Made by a program: the position numbers and the translations under genes
The notes under the pieces: generated by a model
Databases searched by the model: none
Told to the model about the DNA's origin: nothing
The model's input: the letters and a program-made list of their open reading frames with translations, nothing else
In this document: positions 43,431-52,640 of the stretch, piece after piece
How positions within the stretch are numbered: position 1 is the stretch's first letter
Layout: each line of letters begins with the position of its first letter
NCBI GenBank assembly: GCA_009845995.1
Contig: VXYK01000035.1
Location: 149,149-213,148 of the forward strand
From: Acidimicrobiaceae bacterium
GTDB lineage: Bacteria; Actinomycetota; Acidimicrobiia; Acidimicrobiales; Aldehydirespiratoraceae
DNA length: 64,000 nt
Direction of reading: 5' to 3'

Positions 43431-44591
43431 TCACGTTATTGGCAGACTTGATCGTTTTTCCAACACGACTACGTCATTATCGAAGGCCAGCGAGGCGTTG
43501 CCGTCGACAAGGCTTCGAATGTGGTCACCGACGAGTCGCGCTCTCCATCCCTGCGCGAGACGGGGGTCGTCGTCGCCGCGCAGGAAGGCTTCCACATCTG
43601 CCCGGGTCGCCAGAAGAGCGGGATCGAGTTCGTTGTCCCTGGCGACTTGCGCTATCCACGCGGTGGCCAATGTGACCGCGGGACGATAGTCCCGCGTGTC
43701 GGTGTTGCGTTTTGGACTTCGGGGTGGTCGCCAACCTGAGTCGAGGCCCTCCTTCACCGTCTTGAGCACCTCAATACCCTGTTGCCCGTTGACCATTCCA
43801 CGGTCTATACCGCGGATCTTGCTGAGGGCTTTTTGGCTTGTCGGCATCGCCTGAGCGATTGAAGCGACGGCCAAGTCAGACAGTACGAATCGAACCGGTT
43901 GATTGAGTTCAGCCGCACGACGCTCTCGCCATGCAGCAATCGCGCGAACTACCGCCAGTGCTCGTCCTTTGAGGTGGCGGGCCTCTTTGATCCTGCTCCA
44001 CGCTTCGTCGGGGTCACGGGGGGCTCGATCGCGACACCGCATGATCTCAAACTCGGCTTCGGCCCATGAAATCCGCTCGCGAGCGTTCAATTTCGACGCG
44101 AGACGATCGTGTATTTCCAGCAATCGAGCCACGTCTGAGGCCGCATAATCGAGTTGAGCGGTACCGAGGGGGCGTTCGAGCCAGTCAGTGAACCGACTGC
44201 CTTTGGCTAGTTGAACTCCCAACTCGCGTTCGTGCAGGAACGCGAGCGAGGGCGTTGAATGTCCGAGGAATCCTGCAGCGATCTGAGTATCGAACAGTCG
44301 CTTCGGAATCGCGCCGCACGCTTGTTCCAAAACCTCGAGGTCTTGGGTGGCAGCGTGGATCACCGCAAGAGCATCGCTGTCCATCAGCGTTTTCAAGGGC
44401 TTGAGGTCGATCGCCAACGGATCAATCAGGACAATCTGGTCGCCCCAGGCGATCTGCACCAACGCCACTCTCGGCCAGTAGCTCTGTTCCCGATGGAATT
44501 CGGTATCGAGGGCGTAGCGGTCCTCCTGACACAAGATGTCGACGGTGGCGTACAGGTCGTCGTCACGGTCGATTATCCGATAGTCGGGCAT
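43431..44591 (-). CDS. rnd: Ribonuclease D
   Basis: 386 residues. The DEDDy exonuclease residues are all visible: Asp29 and Glu31 in ALDTEFHREQ, Asp84 in HAATQDLEVL, and Tyr149/Asp153 in LDYAASDVARL. The C-terminal part (about 205-290) holds an HRDC domain (LKGRALAVVRAIAAWRE, IRGIDRGMV), and a further helical tail follows. It trims the 3' ends of tRNA precursors and other RNAs. It diverges from the DUF2510 membrane gene. Confidence 0.92.
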   Translation of the reverse strand: MPDYRIIDRDDDLYATVDILCQEDRYALDTEFHREQSYWPRVALVQIAWGDQIVLIDPLAIDLKPLKTLMDSDALAVIHAATQDLEVLEQACGAIPKRLFDTQIAAGFLGHSTPSLAFLHERELGVQLAKGSRFTDWLERPLGTAQLDYAASDVARLLEIHDRLASKLNARERISWAEAEFEIMRCRDRAPRDPDEAWSRIKEARHLKGRALAVVRAIAAWRERRAAELNQPVRFVLSDLAVASIAQAMPTSQKALSKIRGIDRGMVNGQQGIEVLKTVKEGLDSGWRPPRSPKRNTDTRDYRPAVTLATAWIAQVARDNELDPALLATRADVEAFLRGDDDPRLAQGWRARLVGDHIRSLVDGNASLAFDNDVVVLEKRSSLPIT

Positions 44592-44632
44592 GTGGCATGC
44601 TAACCAACGCCCGAGAGATAGAGTTAGACCCC

Positions 44633-45604
44633 GTGCCAGACCTGCCTCCGCCGAACTGGTACACCGATCCAGACGACGAGTCGCAGTATCGTTATTGGGA
44701 CGGTTCGGTCTGGACTGATCATCGTGCTCCCCGTCTCGCCGAGGAGGCAGGAAATCGGTTGCGCCCTGCGGGCGATGTGTTGAGGGGTTCCTTCTCGTTG
44801 ATGCGTCGCCAGCGGCGCGGCAGCGCTGTTGCGATCGTCGCGTGGGTGCTGTCGTACGCCGTCGTTGTGCTGTCGTTTCTGTTCAGCGCGGACGACATTC
44901 TGATGGGTGAACTCGGTGAGATTTGGAGCAGGGTCAGCGAGCCCGGGTTCGACGCCACGACTGCTGACAACGAGGCCTACTTCGAGTCGCTGGAATTCAA
45001 CTTCACCGTACAGAACCTCGCCGTGTTAGTTGTCGGCCTCTTGATCTCATGGATCGCAGGCCTCTTTGCCAGCGCGACCGTCTCGATCCTCGCGGTCTCT
45101 GATCTGCGAGGTCTCCGCTTGCGAATGTCAGAGGTGCTGCGACGGGCATTGACCAAGGTGCCACGCTTGGTCGGGGTCAACTTCCAAGTATTAATGATCG
45201 GATTGGTCGCTCTAGCGGTCATTGTCGTGCCTTCCCTCGTCGCGCCGGCGCTGCTCTTGTTGTTGATCCCGTTCTTTATTGCGTTCTTCTTCTTGTCAAT
45301 GACCGTCGTTTCCTTGGCATATATTTTTGCCGCTGTCGGCCCGGCCGGATCGTCTCTTCGGTACGCCTTTCGTTTGGTTCGCGGCCGGTTCTGGGGAGTC
45401 TTGGGACGGATGCTGTTGGTTCTATTGGTGGCTATGGCTGTCAGTTTCGTGACGGGCATGGTCGTTGGCTTGGCAACGGCGGCTCTGGGAGCGTTCTGGT
45501 GGGTTTCCCAGGTCGCCAACTCGCTTGTCTCCTTCTTTTTTGCAGTACTGATCACTATCGCGACGGCGATCATCTACCACGACTTGGGGGGCGAATCGGA
45601 GTAG
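44633..45604 (+). CDS. DUF2510 multi-pass membrane protein
   Basis: 323 residues from the GTG at 44633; the frame also has an ATG at 44597, but only 5 bp would then separate it from the divergent rnd start. The N-terminal DUF2510 motif is PPNWYTDPDDESQYRYWDGSVWTDH. Six or so membrane segments follow, including long runs of Leu/Val/Phe, with soluble parts containing SSLRYAFRLVRGRFWG. DUF2510 is a mainly actinobacterial cytoplasmic tag of unknown function fused to many membrane proteins. Confidence 0.8.
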   Translation: MPDLPPPNWYTDPDDESQYRYWDGSVWTDHRAPRLAEEAGNRLRPAGDVLRGSFSLMRRQRRGSAVAIVAWVLSYAVVVLSFLFSADDILMGELGEIWSRVSEPGFDATTADNEAYFESLEFNFTVQNLAVLVVGLLISWIAGLFASATVSILAVSDLRGLRLRMSEVLRRALTKVPRLVGVNFQVLMIGLVALAVIVVPSLVAPALLLLLIPFFIAFFFLSMTVVSLAYIFAAVGPAGSSLRYAFRLVRGRFWGVLGRMLLVLLVAMAVSFVTGMVVGLATAALGAFWWVSQVANSLVSFFFAVLITIATAIIYHDLGGESE

Positions 45605-45622
45605 TGGCTCGGTCTGTCGAAC

Positions 45623-46216
45623 CTATTGAACTCCGTCCGGGAGGTCATCGGGATAGTCGGCGTCTTGGAACCAGCGCGGGTTGCCGTCGAGAAACTGGTT
45701 CACCCGCAGTTCGTTGACCGCACGCTTCGGCGCTCGTTCACCGGCGGAGAATGAGCGTTCAAGTTTCTCCAGTGAGCTTCTTCGCCAAACTGCGTGAAGC
45801 CATTCTGTTTGCCCGTCCAGAACCGGTACCGACACGTCCGCCTCGCCGAGAGCCTCGCGCACAGCGGTGATTGCGGCCGCTGACGGTCGGGTCAGATCAC
45901 AGGCCAACACGGCGACCGTGTCGGCGGATGTATTTCGCAGGGCAGTGATGATCCCACCGAGCGGGCCCTCAGAGGGCCAACAGTCCGCAACGTGGATCAG
46001 ACCCAGACTTTCGACCTTCTGGGCATCGCCACCAACCACGATCACCGACGTTGCACCAGCGTCGTACAGCGCAGACACCGCGCCCTGCAACAGTGTTACG
46101 TCGTCGATCTCTATGAACGCCTTGTCGGTTCCCATCCTCCGACTAGCGCCGCCGGTAAGCACAGCGCCCTCGAAGTCCACAGATCCCTCGCTCGAAGTCA
46201 CCTCGGAGGTGGCCAC
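45623..46216 (-). CDS. mobA: Molybdenum cofactor guanylyltransferase MobA
   Basis: 197 residues. The nucleotidyltransferase loop is AVLTGGASRRMGTDKAF (GGxSxRMGxDK), followed by PSEGPLGGI and VLACDLTRPS (the DxxxP metal site). It attaches GMP to molybdopterin to give the dinucleotide cofactor, so a molybdoenzyme should exist elsewhere in the genome. A related CofC-type or NTP-transferase function is less likely. It starts inside the end of the DUF3151 gene (19-bp overlap). Confidence 0.88.
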   Translation of the reverse strand: MATSEVTSSEGSVDFEGAVLTGGASRRMGTDKAFIEIDDVTLLQGAVSALYDAGATSVIVVGGDAQKVESLGLIHVADCWPSEGPLGGIITALRNTSADTVAVLACDLTRPSAAAITAVREALGEADVSVPVLDGQTEWLHAVWRRSSLEKLERSFSAGERAPKRAVNELRVNQFLDGNPRWFQDADYPDDLPDGVQ

Positions 46217-46620
46217 TCAGGGTCGAGTTGTCGCATGAAGAGAGCGCAGCGCTCGTCTTCATCGCTCTCGCCGATGAGTGCCGCTGAGGCTTGCAGACCC
46301 GCCAGCGAGCGCAGGAAACCGCGGTTGGTTTCGTGCCGCCACAGTACGTAACCGCTCCCCCGCCAGCCATTGGCCCTCAGACGGTCCAGACCGCGGTGGT
46401 AGCCGGTGCGGTATGCCGCATAGGCCAGCGCCGGGTCGTCGAGCGCGTCGCCCAGAGATGCCCAAGCAGCCAGCATTCGCGGCCAGCGGGCACAGACACG
46501 TGCGATCGCAGCGAGCGGATCGGGGTCATTCTCTGCTGAAGTCAAGGCTTCAAGTGCTTCGGAAGGCTCGGCATCCAGAATTGTCTGAGAGGGACCGGAG
46601 GACAACTGCACATCGCTCAT
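46198..46620 (-). CDS. DUF3151 family protein
   Basis: 140 residues. The block WASLGDALDDPALAYAAYRTGYHRGLDRLRANGWRGSG and the following WRHETNRGFLRSLAGLQ are typical of the actinobacterial DUF3151 family. It is helical and of unknown function. It shares a 19-bp overlap with mobA downstream and diverges from a small membrane protein gene with a 63-bp gap. Confidence 0.88.
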   Translation of the reverse strand: MSDVQLSSGPSQTILDAEPSEALEALTSAENDPDPLAAIARVCARWPRMLAAWASLGDALDDPALAYAAYRTGYHRGLDRLRANGWRGSGYVLWRHETNRGFLRSLAGLQASAALIGESDEDERCALFMRQLDPEWPPPR

Positions 46621-46683
46621 AGATCGAGCCTAGCGATCTGGGATGCGGTCTAGATTGTTGTCGGGGATAGCTAGCATGGCCGG

Positions 46684-47016
46684 ATGTCGGCTGCTGCTCT
46701 TCCAGGTTGGCTCGACCCTGAGTTGTTGCAGTGGATCCTTGTCGTGGCCCTGGTGGTCGTTGCGTACTTGCTCTTCGTCGTGCTGCGCTTCGTACACCGC
46801 CTGGTTGCCAAGCTTTTGCTTTTTGTTGCTCTTGTTGGCCTGGGCGTATCGCTCTGGGTTCAGCGCGCAGACCTGCAGGATTGCGCGCTCACCTGTGAAT
46901 GCAGTCTTTATGGTCAAGAGGTGGTGATTCCCGTCGAGCAACTGCCGGAAGATCTCCGAACTCTCGACGCGGACGGAGAAGTACTCTGCCAACGAGGTTC
47001 GTCGATTCTTACTTGA
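46684..47016 (+). CDS. Small membrane protein with Cys cluster
   Basis: 110 residues from the ATG at 46684. Two hydrophobic helices (LLQWILVVALVVVAYLLFVV and LVAKLLLFVALVGLGVSLWV) are followed by DCALTCECSLYGQEV and a later LCQRG, giving four Cys outside the membrane part. The Cys spacing (CxxxCxC) suggests disulfides or metal binding. No family was recognised. It faces away from DUF3151 and is convergent with pyruvate kinase. Confidence 0.65.
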   Translation: MSAAALPGWLDPELLQWILVVALVVVAYLLFVVLRFVHRLVAKLLLFVALVGLGVSLWVQRADLQDCALTCECSLYGQEVVIPVEQLPEDLRTLDADGEVLCQRGSSILT

Positions 47017-47030
47017 CAGTCGACCAGAAT

Positions 47031-48467
47031 CTAGGGAACCCGTTCAATGCGCAGGACGTTTGTGGAGCGGCTTCGGCTGTCTGAGCCGGCAAGAACGCTG
47101 ACCAGCTCACCGGCTCTGATGTGACCGGCGTCTTTGGCCAAGCGGATTGCTTCTCGAACCATCTCCTCGTTGCTGCCGCCCTTGGTGATCCGCATCGGGA
47201 TCGTGCCCCAACTCAAGGTCAGCTGTTGCACGGTCGACTCGTTGATTGAGAAGCCGAGGATCGTAGCTTCGGGCCGGAAACGGGCCATTGAACGGACCGT
47301 GAAACCCGATCCTGAGATGCATATGACGCGATCGATCTCAAGTTCCTGTGTCGCCCGCCAGGCAGCCATCGTCATGGCGTCGGTCACCGACGCCGCTCCC
47401 CCAGAGTTGTCGGTCATGCGCAGTTCCGCGAGCTGTTTGGCCCAACTCTCGTAGTCCATCGCCTCGTCGGCTCGGGTGGCGATCCGACTCATTGTGCGGA
47501 TGACGTTCACCGGGTCTGCACCGATCGCGGTTTCACCTGAAAGCATGACTGCCGACGAACCGTCGAAGACGGCGTTGGCAACATCGCTCGCTTCGGCTCT
47601 GGTTGGCGCAGGACTGGTGAGCATCGATTCCAGCATTTGTGTGGCAGTGATCACAGGACGACCACCGGCGATGCAGTCCTTGATTATCTCTTTTTGCAAA
47701 TGTGGCAGGTCCTCAAGGCTGCATTCGTTGCCAAGATCGCCCCTTGCCACCATGATCGCTCCGGCTGCCTCAATGATCCCCGGCAGGTTTTCGACGGCAG
47801 CCCGCGTCTCGATTTTTGCGATCACGAGCGGACCTCGGGGGTGGGGTTCGGTCCCCACCCGCCTGATGTCGTGAGCTGAGCGGACAAAACTGACCGCGAC
47901 CATGTCGACGCCCAACTCCACGAACGCGTCGAGCGCAACGAAGTCACTCGGGGTCGGGGTTGCCATTCGGAGCCGCTGCGAGGGCAGATGCACGCCCGGT
48001 CGGCCCTGCAGCCTCCCGCCGTGAATGGCCGTGACAAGGAGTTTTTCGCTCGATATGTCGGTGATCTTGAGTACCGCGCCACCATCGCCGATGGTCAGCT
48101 GGTCGCCTACTTCCAAGTCGTGGAGAAGACCCTCGTAGTCGACCTCGATCACTGATTCGTTCGACGCGTCGTGTCCAACCCGAAGTTCCAAGGTGCTGCC
48201 GGTGGCGATATCGGTGCCGTGTTCAGCGAAGCTCGCAGCCCGCACTTTCGGGCCCGGAAGGTCGACAAGGATGCCCACCCGGACTCCCTCGTCCTCGGCA
48301 ACCGCCCGGATGCGACGGAACCGCTCTATCCCTTCGTCAACGGTCCCGTGTGCCAGTCCGATTCGCGCAACGTTCATTCCTGCCCGGATCATTTCCCGCA
48401 GAGTTGTCTCGTCCTCAGAAGCCGGACCTATGGTGGCAACGATTTTTGTACGTCTGAGCATCCCCAA
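47031..48467 (-). CDS. pyk: Pyruvate kinase
   Basis: 478 residues. The start RRTKIVATIGPAS, the active-site block VIAKIETRAAVENL (catalytic Lys and metal Glu), and VARGDLGNECSLEDLP are firm pyruvate kinase signatures. Two differences stand out: the usual NFSHG, which supplies K+ ligands, reads GLAHG, and GPKVR has Lys where K+-dependent enzymes have Glu, so the enzyme is probably K+-independent. It makes ATP and pyruvate from phosphoenolpyruvate. The C-terminal domain (about 340-478) is complete. Confidence 0.93.
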   Translation of the reverse strand: MGMLRRTKIVATIGPASEDETTLREMIRAGMNVARIGLAHGTVDEGIERFRRIRAVAEDEGVRVGILVDLPGPKVRAASFAEHGTDIATGSTLELRVGHDASNESVIEVDYEGLLHDLEVGDQLTIGDGGAVLKITDISSEKLLVTAIHGGRLQGRPGVHLPSQRLRMATPTPSDFVALDAFVELGVDMVAVSFVRSAHDIRRVGTEPHPRGPLVIAKIETRAAVENLPGIIEAAGAIMVARGDLGNECSLEDLPHLQKEIIKDCIAGGRPVITATQMLESMLTSPAPTRAEASDVANAVFDGSSAVMLSGETAIGADPVNVIRTMSRIATRADEAMDYESWAKQLAELRMTDNSGGAASVTDAMTMAAWRATQELEIDRVICISGSGFTVRSMARFRPEATILGFSINESTVQQLTLSWGTIPMRITKGGSNEEMVREAIRLAKDAGHIRAGELVSVLAGSDSRSRSTNVLRIERVP

Positions 48468-48551
48468 AAGCTACTAGCTGGGACAATCAGAACGGGTGAC
48501 CTTATTGCGTTGGTCCTGCGGGTGGACGAGTGTCGGCAGTATCGTGGCGCC

Positions 48552-49313
48552 GTGTCCGACCTGCATCCGTTCCTGCAACATCGGGGTCCGATCGCCTTTG
48601 CTCATCGCGGTGGCACCAGCGTGTATCCAGAAAACTCGGAGCGTGCTTTTCGACATGCCGTCGATCTCGGTTTCAGCTATATCGAAACTGACGTGCAGGT
48701 GACCCGTGACGGGGTCGCGGTGATCATGCACGACAATCGGCTCGATCGCACGACCGACAGTACAGGTGATATCGCCGAGTTGTCCTGGGCTGAGGTCAGC
48801 CGAGCTCGCATCAATGGAACTGAGCCTATTTTGCGGGTCAGCGAGTTGCTCGAAGCGTTTCCGACGACCTTCGTCAACTTCGATCCCAAACGCGACCGTG
48901 CGGTCGAACCCCTGGCTCGGGCCATCTTGGAAGCCGACGCCTTGGATCGTGTGCTCATCGGTGCTTTCAGCGATCGTCGAATAGACCATGCGAGAGCATT
49001 GCTCGGCGATGGCCTGGCGGTCGGAGCCGGCAGCCGGAGGGTCATGGCGCTGGTGCTGCGAGCCAATCGAATTCCTGTGCCGCTCGAACGAGTGAACGCG
49101 GCCCAGGTGCCTGTGCGTATGGGTCGCATTGAGATCGTCACACAACGATTTGTTCAGCAGGCACATGAAGTGGGCATTCATGTTCATGTATGGGGAGTGG
49201 ATGATCCGACCGAAATGCATCGACTCCTCGACCTTGGTGTTGACGGATTGATGACCGATGAACCCGAAGTCCTCCGGTCTGTCTTCGAAGAACGAGGCAT
49301 CTGGAACGCCTAG
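48552..49313 (+). CDS. Glycerophosphodiester phosphodiesterase (second copy)
   Basis: 253 residues from GTG at 48552; the upstream frame overlaps pyk and is rejected. Catalytic residues are His18-Arg19 in FAHRGGTSVYPENS, Glu45/Asp47 in YIETDVQVTRDG, and His60 in IMHDNRLDRTTD. The C-terminal VHVWGVDDPTEMHRLLDLGVDGLMTD is the closing block of the TIM barrel. It is cytosolic by sequence. It is a distinct paralogue of the gene at 13067-13774 and lies just upstream of the glycan gene cluster. Confidence 0.92.
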   Translation: MSDLHPFLQHRGPIAFAHRGGTSVYPENSERAFRHAVDLGFSYIETDVQVTRDGVAVIMHDNRLDRTTDSTGDIAELSWAEVSRARINGTEPILRVSELLEAFPTTFVNFDPKRDRAVEPLARAILEADALDRVLIGAFSDRRIDHARALLGDGLAVGAGSRRVMALVLRANRIPVPLERVNAAQVPVRMGRIEIVTQRFVQQAHEVGIHVHVWGVDDPTEMHRLLDLGVDGLMTDEPEVLRSVFEERGIWNA

Positions 49314-49410
49314 ACCCTCGTCGTCGGCACGCGCTGCTATGCGCAGAGCCCAATCTCAGAACACCGCGAGATCCGATATGATCCCGCTTCGCGTAGAAGA
49401 GGGCAGCTAT

Positions 49411-50862
49411 ATGGGTAGTGACCAAAGCCCCGTTGTCGAGCCGCAAATCGTGGTGATCGGTGCGGGACCGGCTGGATTGACCGCTGCCTATCAGCTCGGC
49501 AAGCACGGTCGCACAGCGGTTATTGTCGAGGCTGACGATGTCGTCGGCGGAATCTCCCGCACAGCCAAGCGGGACGGTTGGCGTTTTGACATCGGTGGAC
49601 ACCGCTTCTTCACCAAGGTCACGCCGGTGTCTGATCTCTGGCACGAGATTCTTCCAGACGAAGACTTCCTCTTGCGGCCCCGGATGAGTCGAATCTTCTA
49701 TGCGGGGAAGTTCTACGACTACCCGCTGAAGGCGTTCAACGCACTCAGGAACTTGGGCGTTGTCGAAGCAGTCCGCTGCGTCTTGTCATACCTCTGGGTG
49801 AAGGTACGACCGCCGAAGGACCAGACGAAGTTCGAGGGGTACGTCGCTGCCAAGTTCGGCTGGCGGCTCTATCGGACCTTCTTCAAGACCTACACGGAGA
49901 AGGTCTGGGGAGTCCCGGCCGATGAACTGGAAGCTGACTGGGCCGCTCAACGGATCAAGAACCTGAACCTTCTCAACGCGATCACCAACGCGCTCTTGCC
50001 GAAGCGCAACGCCACTGGCATTACCAGTCTCATTGAGGAGTTCGAGTATCCGCGCCATGGTCCCGGGATGATGTGGGAGCGCTGCACCGAGTTGGTGCAA
50101 GCCCAGGGCAGCACGGTCGAATTCAACTCCACAGTCACCAAGATCCGTCATGCTGAAGGCGTCGCAACCGAGGTAATCACGACGGGCATAGGGGGTCAAC
50201 AGCTTCACGAATGCAGTGCGGTCATCTCCTCCATGCCCATCGGTCGACTTGTCCAGGCGATGGATCCGCCCGCATCTGAGGAGGTTCTCCGGGCCGCTTC
50301 TGGGCTCAAGTTCCGCGACTTCTTGACCGTTGCCCTGGTCGTTCCCAAAGAAGACGGCTTCCCTGACAACTGGATATACATCCACTCCCCCGAAGTCGCT
50401 GTCGGCCGGGTCCAGAACTTTGGTTCTTGGTCTCCGCAAATGATTCCCGAACCTGACAAGACCTGTTTGGGCTTGGAGTTCTTTGTGAACGAAGGCGACG
50501 AACTCTGGACCTCTGACGACGACGACCTCGTCGCTTTGGGAACCAGGGAAATGGCGACTCTCGGTCTGCTCGATCCCAGCCGCGTTGAGAAGGGTTATGT
50601 AGTACGGATGCCCAAGGCGTACCCGATGTACGACGCCACCTACAAGGAGAATGTCGACACGCTTCGCGGCTGGCTTGACGAATTCGCTCGCAACGTGCAT
50701 CCCGTTGGTCGCAATGGAATGCACCGCTACAACAACCAGGACCATTCCATGTACACGGCGATGCTCACTGTCGAGAACCTCCTAAACGGTACGAGTCACG
50801 ACGTCTGGGAGGTCAATGTCGAGGCTGACTACCACGAGGAACACAGGGCGAGTGAAAGCTGA
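49411..50862 (+). CDS. UDP-galactopyranose-mutase-like FAD-dependent oxidoreductase
   Basis: 483 residues from the ATG at 49411 (GAGGG 7 nt upstream); ATG 49378 is an alternative. The FAD motif is VVIGAGPAGLTAAYQLGKHG with a matching beta2 Glu (VIVEADDVVGG), then RFDIGGHRFFTK. The segment FKTYTEKVWGVPADELEADWAAQRI is a mark of the NAD(P)/FAD-dependent sugar-linked flavoprotein family related to UGM and protoporphyrinogen oxidase. It would act on a nucleotide- or lipid-linked sugar in envelope glycan synthesis. Exact activity is not certain. The next gene starts by a TGATG overlap. Confidence 0.8.
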   Translation: MGSDQSPVVEPQIVVIGAGPAGLTAAYQLGKHGRTAVIVEADDVVGGISRTAKRDGWRFDIGGHRFFTKVTPVSDLWHEILPDEDFLLRPRMSRIFYAGKFYDYPLKAFNALRNLGVVEAVRCVLSYLWVKVRPPKDQTKFEGYVAAKFGWRLYRTFFKTYTEKVWGVPADELEADWAAQRIKNLNLLNAITNALLPKRNATGITSLIEEFEYPRHGPGMMWERCTELVQAQGSTVEFNSTVTKIRHAEGVATEVITTGIGGQQLHECSAVISSMPIGRLVQAMDPPASEEVLRAASGLKFRDFLTVALVVPKEDGFPDNWIYIHSPEVAVGRVQNFGSWSPQMIPEPDKTCLGLEFFVNEGDELWTSDDDDLVALGTREMATLGLLDPSRVEKGYVVRMPKAYPMYDATYKENVDTLRGWLDEFARNVHPVGRNGMHRYNNQDHSMYTAMLTVENLLNGTSHDVWEVNVEADYHEEHRASES

Positions 50863-51623
50863 TGAGCCACCGGTCAGCAAGGACGAAGTCCAACCAGCGC
50901 TGTGGTCCGATGATTGAGTCCAGCCGACAGCGGACCATTGTCGTCGTCCCGGCGTACAACGAACAAGAAGCTCTGCCGGCAGTTCTTCGTCAGCTTTCGG
51001 ACACGGTTTCAGATCTTGACGTCGTAGTGGTTGACGACGGCTCGACCGACGAGACGGCTTCGGTCGCTCGTGATGCTGGCGTACGGGTTGTGGTTCTGCC
51101 GTTCAACCTGGGGATCGGTGGTGCTCTGCGGGCCGGTTATCGCTATGCGGTAGACAACGGTTATTCGCGGGCGGTGCAGTTCGACGGCGACGGCCAGCAT
51201 CGAGCCGACCAGATCGGAGCGCTCACAGCAGCTCTCGACGCTGGTGCTGACATGGCTGTGGGCTCCAGATTTCTTGAGGGCGACTATGGCGTCGGGCGGA
51301 GTAGAGCCCTGGCGATGTGGGTGTTGCGGGTCGGCGTTCGGGTGATAACCGGACAGTCCTTCAGCGACACCTCTTCGGGATTCAGAGCTATCGGCGGACA
51401 ACTGCTGGAAGTCTTTGCCCATGAGTATCCCGTTGACTACATGGACTCGGTGGAGACGCTTGTCGAAGCCTGCCGCCGGGGATACACCGTTGTCGAAGTC
51501 CCCGCGCTGATGAACCAGAGGGCCGGTGGCGTCCCGTCGCAACGCCCGTTGAGGCTGGCGTATCACTATGCGCGCTTGATGGTTGCCCTACTCGGTGCCT
51601 CACGGCGCCGACCACGCTCTTGA
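50862..51623 (+). CDS. Family 2 glycosyltransferase (polyprenyl-phosphate sugar transferase-like)
   Basis: 253 residues. GT-A motifs are TIVVVPAYNEQEALP, VVVVDDGSTDET (first Asp pair) and AVQFDGDGQH (DxD), then SSGFRA. It lacks the C-terminal membrane helices of many homologues and resembles DPM1-type enzymes that load mannose or glucose on polyprenyl phosphate. Such lipid-linked donors feed membrane-bound GT-C enzymes like the AftD-like protein downstream. Its ATG overlaps the stop of the flavoprotein gene by 1 bp. Confidence 0.88.
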   Translation: MSHRSARTKSNQRCGPMIESSRQRTIVVVPAYNEQEALPAVLRQLSDTVSDLDVVVVDDGSTDETASVARDAGVRVVVLPFNLGIGGALRAGYRYAVDNGYSRAVQFDGDGQHRADQIGALTAALDAGADMAVGSRFLEGDYGVGRSRALAMWVLRVGVRVITGQSFSDTSSGFRAIGGQLLEVFAHEYPVDYMDSVETLVEACRRGYTVVEVPALMNQRAGGVPSQRPLRLAYHYARLMVALLGASRRRPRS

Positions 51624-51662
51624 CGGCACTGAGCTCCCGGACCGCAGCACCCGAACCAACGG

Positions 51663-52571
51663 TCAGTTCGCTTGGGTTCTTCCGTGTGGATGCTCTGTTG
51701 AGCTGATCGACCGCGGTGGTGGTCCGTAACGTCCCCGCAAATGATCTCGGATTGCGAACAGGCGTCCTCGCACGGACCAGTGCAAACCACGTGCTGGTGC
51801 GTAGACCAGGCCCATCGGGATCTGCACCAAGGCAACCAGGATGCGAAACAGCGAATTGCGGACGCCGTAGTGTTCGCGGAGCATCAGCAACGTGTTGCGC
51901 AGTTGCAGATAGGCGACCCGTTCAACCGAAGAACTCATACCAGGATTTCGAACTTCGGCGCCCCGGATCACCCCGCACAACCAGCCTGCTTTGGCAGCCC
52001 GAATTCCCAACTCGGCTTCTTCGCAGTAGGCGAAGTAACGCTCGTCGAACAAACCGACTTCCAATAGGAATCTCCGCCGACACATCATCAGCGTTCCGTG
52101 GGGGTAGTCAGATCGGTCGAATCCTTCCGACACCGTCGGCTCGGCGTCGATCGAGCCAAGAAACGGCTGGATGACCGGAAGCGCATTGTCACCCACATCG
52201 GCGCTCATCAAACCGACCAGCGGCTTGTCATGAACCGCCGACAGCATCTTTTCGAGGGTGTCGGGTTGGGGCACAGCGTCATGGGGTGCAAGCGCTACCC
52301 ACTCACCCGTTCCGTCCTGCAGGAAGCGTCTCATCCCAATGTTGGCGCCGGGTCCGAAACCGAGATTCTCGCCTGTGACAATCAATTCGGCGTCACCCAC
52401 CAAGCCTCGGAGGGCGTCGACGGTGGAGACCTCGCTGCCGTTGTCGACAACCATCACCTGAGTGGGCACTGTCTGTGATCTGAAAGCCTCAACAGTGAGA
52501 CCCACCTGTTCGGCACGGTTGCGGTGAATCACCACAACCGTTACCGGCTCGGCTAAGCGCTGGGCAGACAT
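51663..52571 (-). CDS. Family 2 glycosyltransferase, rhamnosyltransferase-like
   Basis: 302 residues from the ATG at 52569-52571; the extra upstream frame (Phe-Ala-Ala-Leu repeats) reads through repeat DNA and is rejected. Motifs are TVVVIHRNR, MVVDNGSEVS, ENLGFGPGANIGMRRF (the WbbL-like NxGF...N motif) and FAYCEEAELGIRAAKAG (catalytic acid). It likely adds a deoxyhexose or furanose to a lipid-linked envelope glycan. It is the one minus-strand gene in this cluster. Confidence 0.86.
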   Translation of the reverse strand: MSAQRLAEPVTVVVIHRNRAEQVGLTVEAFRSQTVPTQVMVVDNGSEVSTVDALRGLVGDAELIVTGENLGFGPGANIGMRRFLQDGTGEWVALAPHDAVPQPDTLEKMLSAVHDKPLVGLMSADVGDNALPVIQPFLGSIDAEPTVSEGFDRSDYPHGTLMMCRRRFLLEVGLFDERYFAYCEEAELGIRAAKAGWLCGVIRGAEVRNPGMSSSVERVAYLQLRNTLLMLREHYGVRNSLFRILVALVQIPMGLVYAPARGLHWSVRGRLFAIRDHLRGRYGPPPRSISSTEHPHGRTQAN

Positions 52572-52640
52572 TGTTGTGCAGCTTGCTCCCCACCGTGAGA
52601 TGTCCGCAACCCGGGCCCCGGCCCTGAGCGGCCGGCCCGG

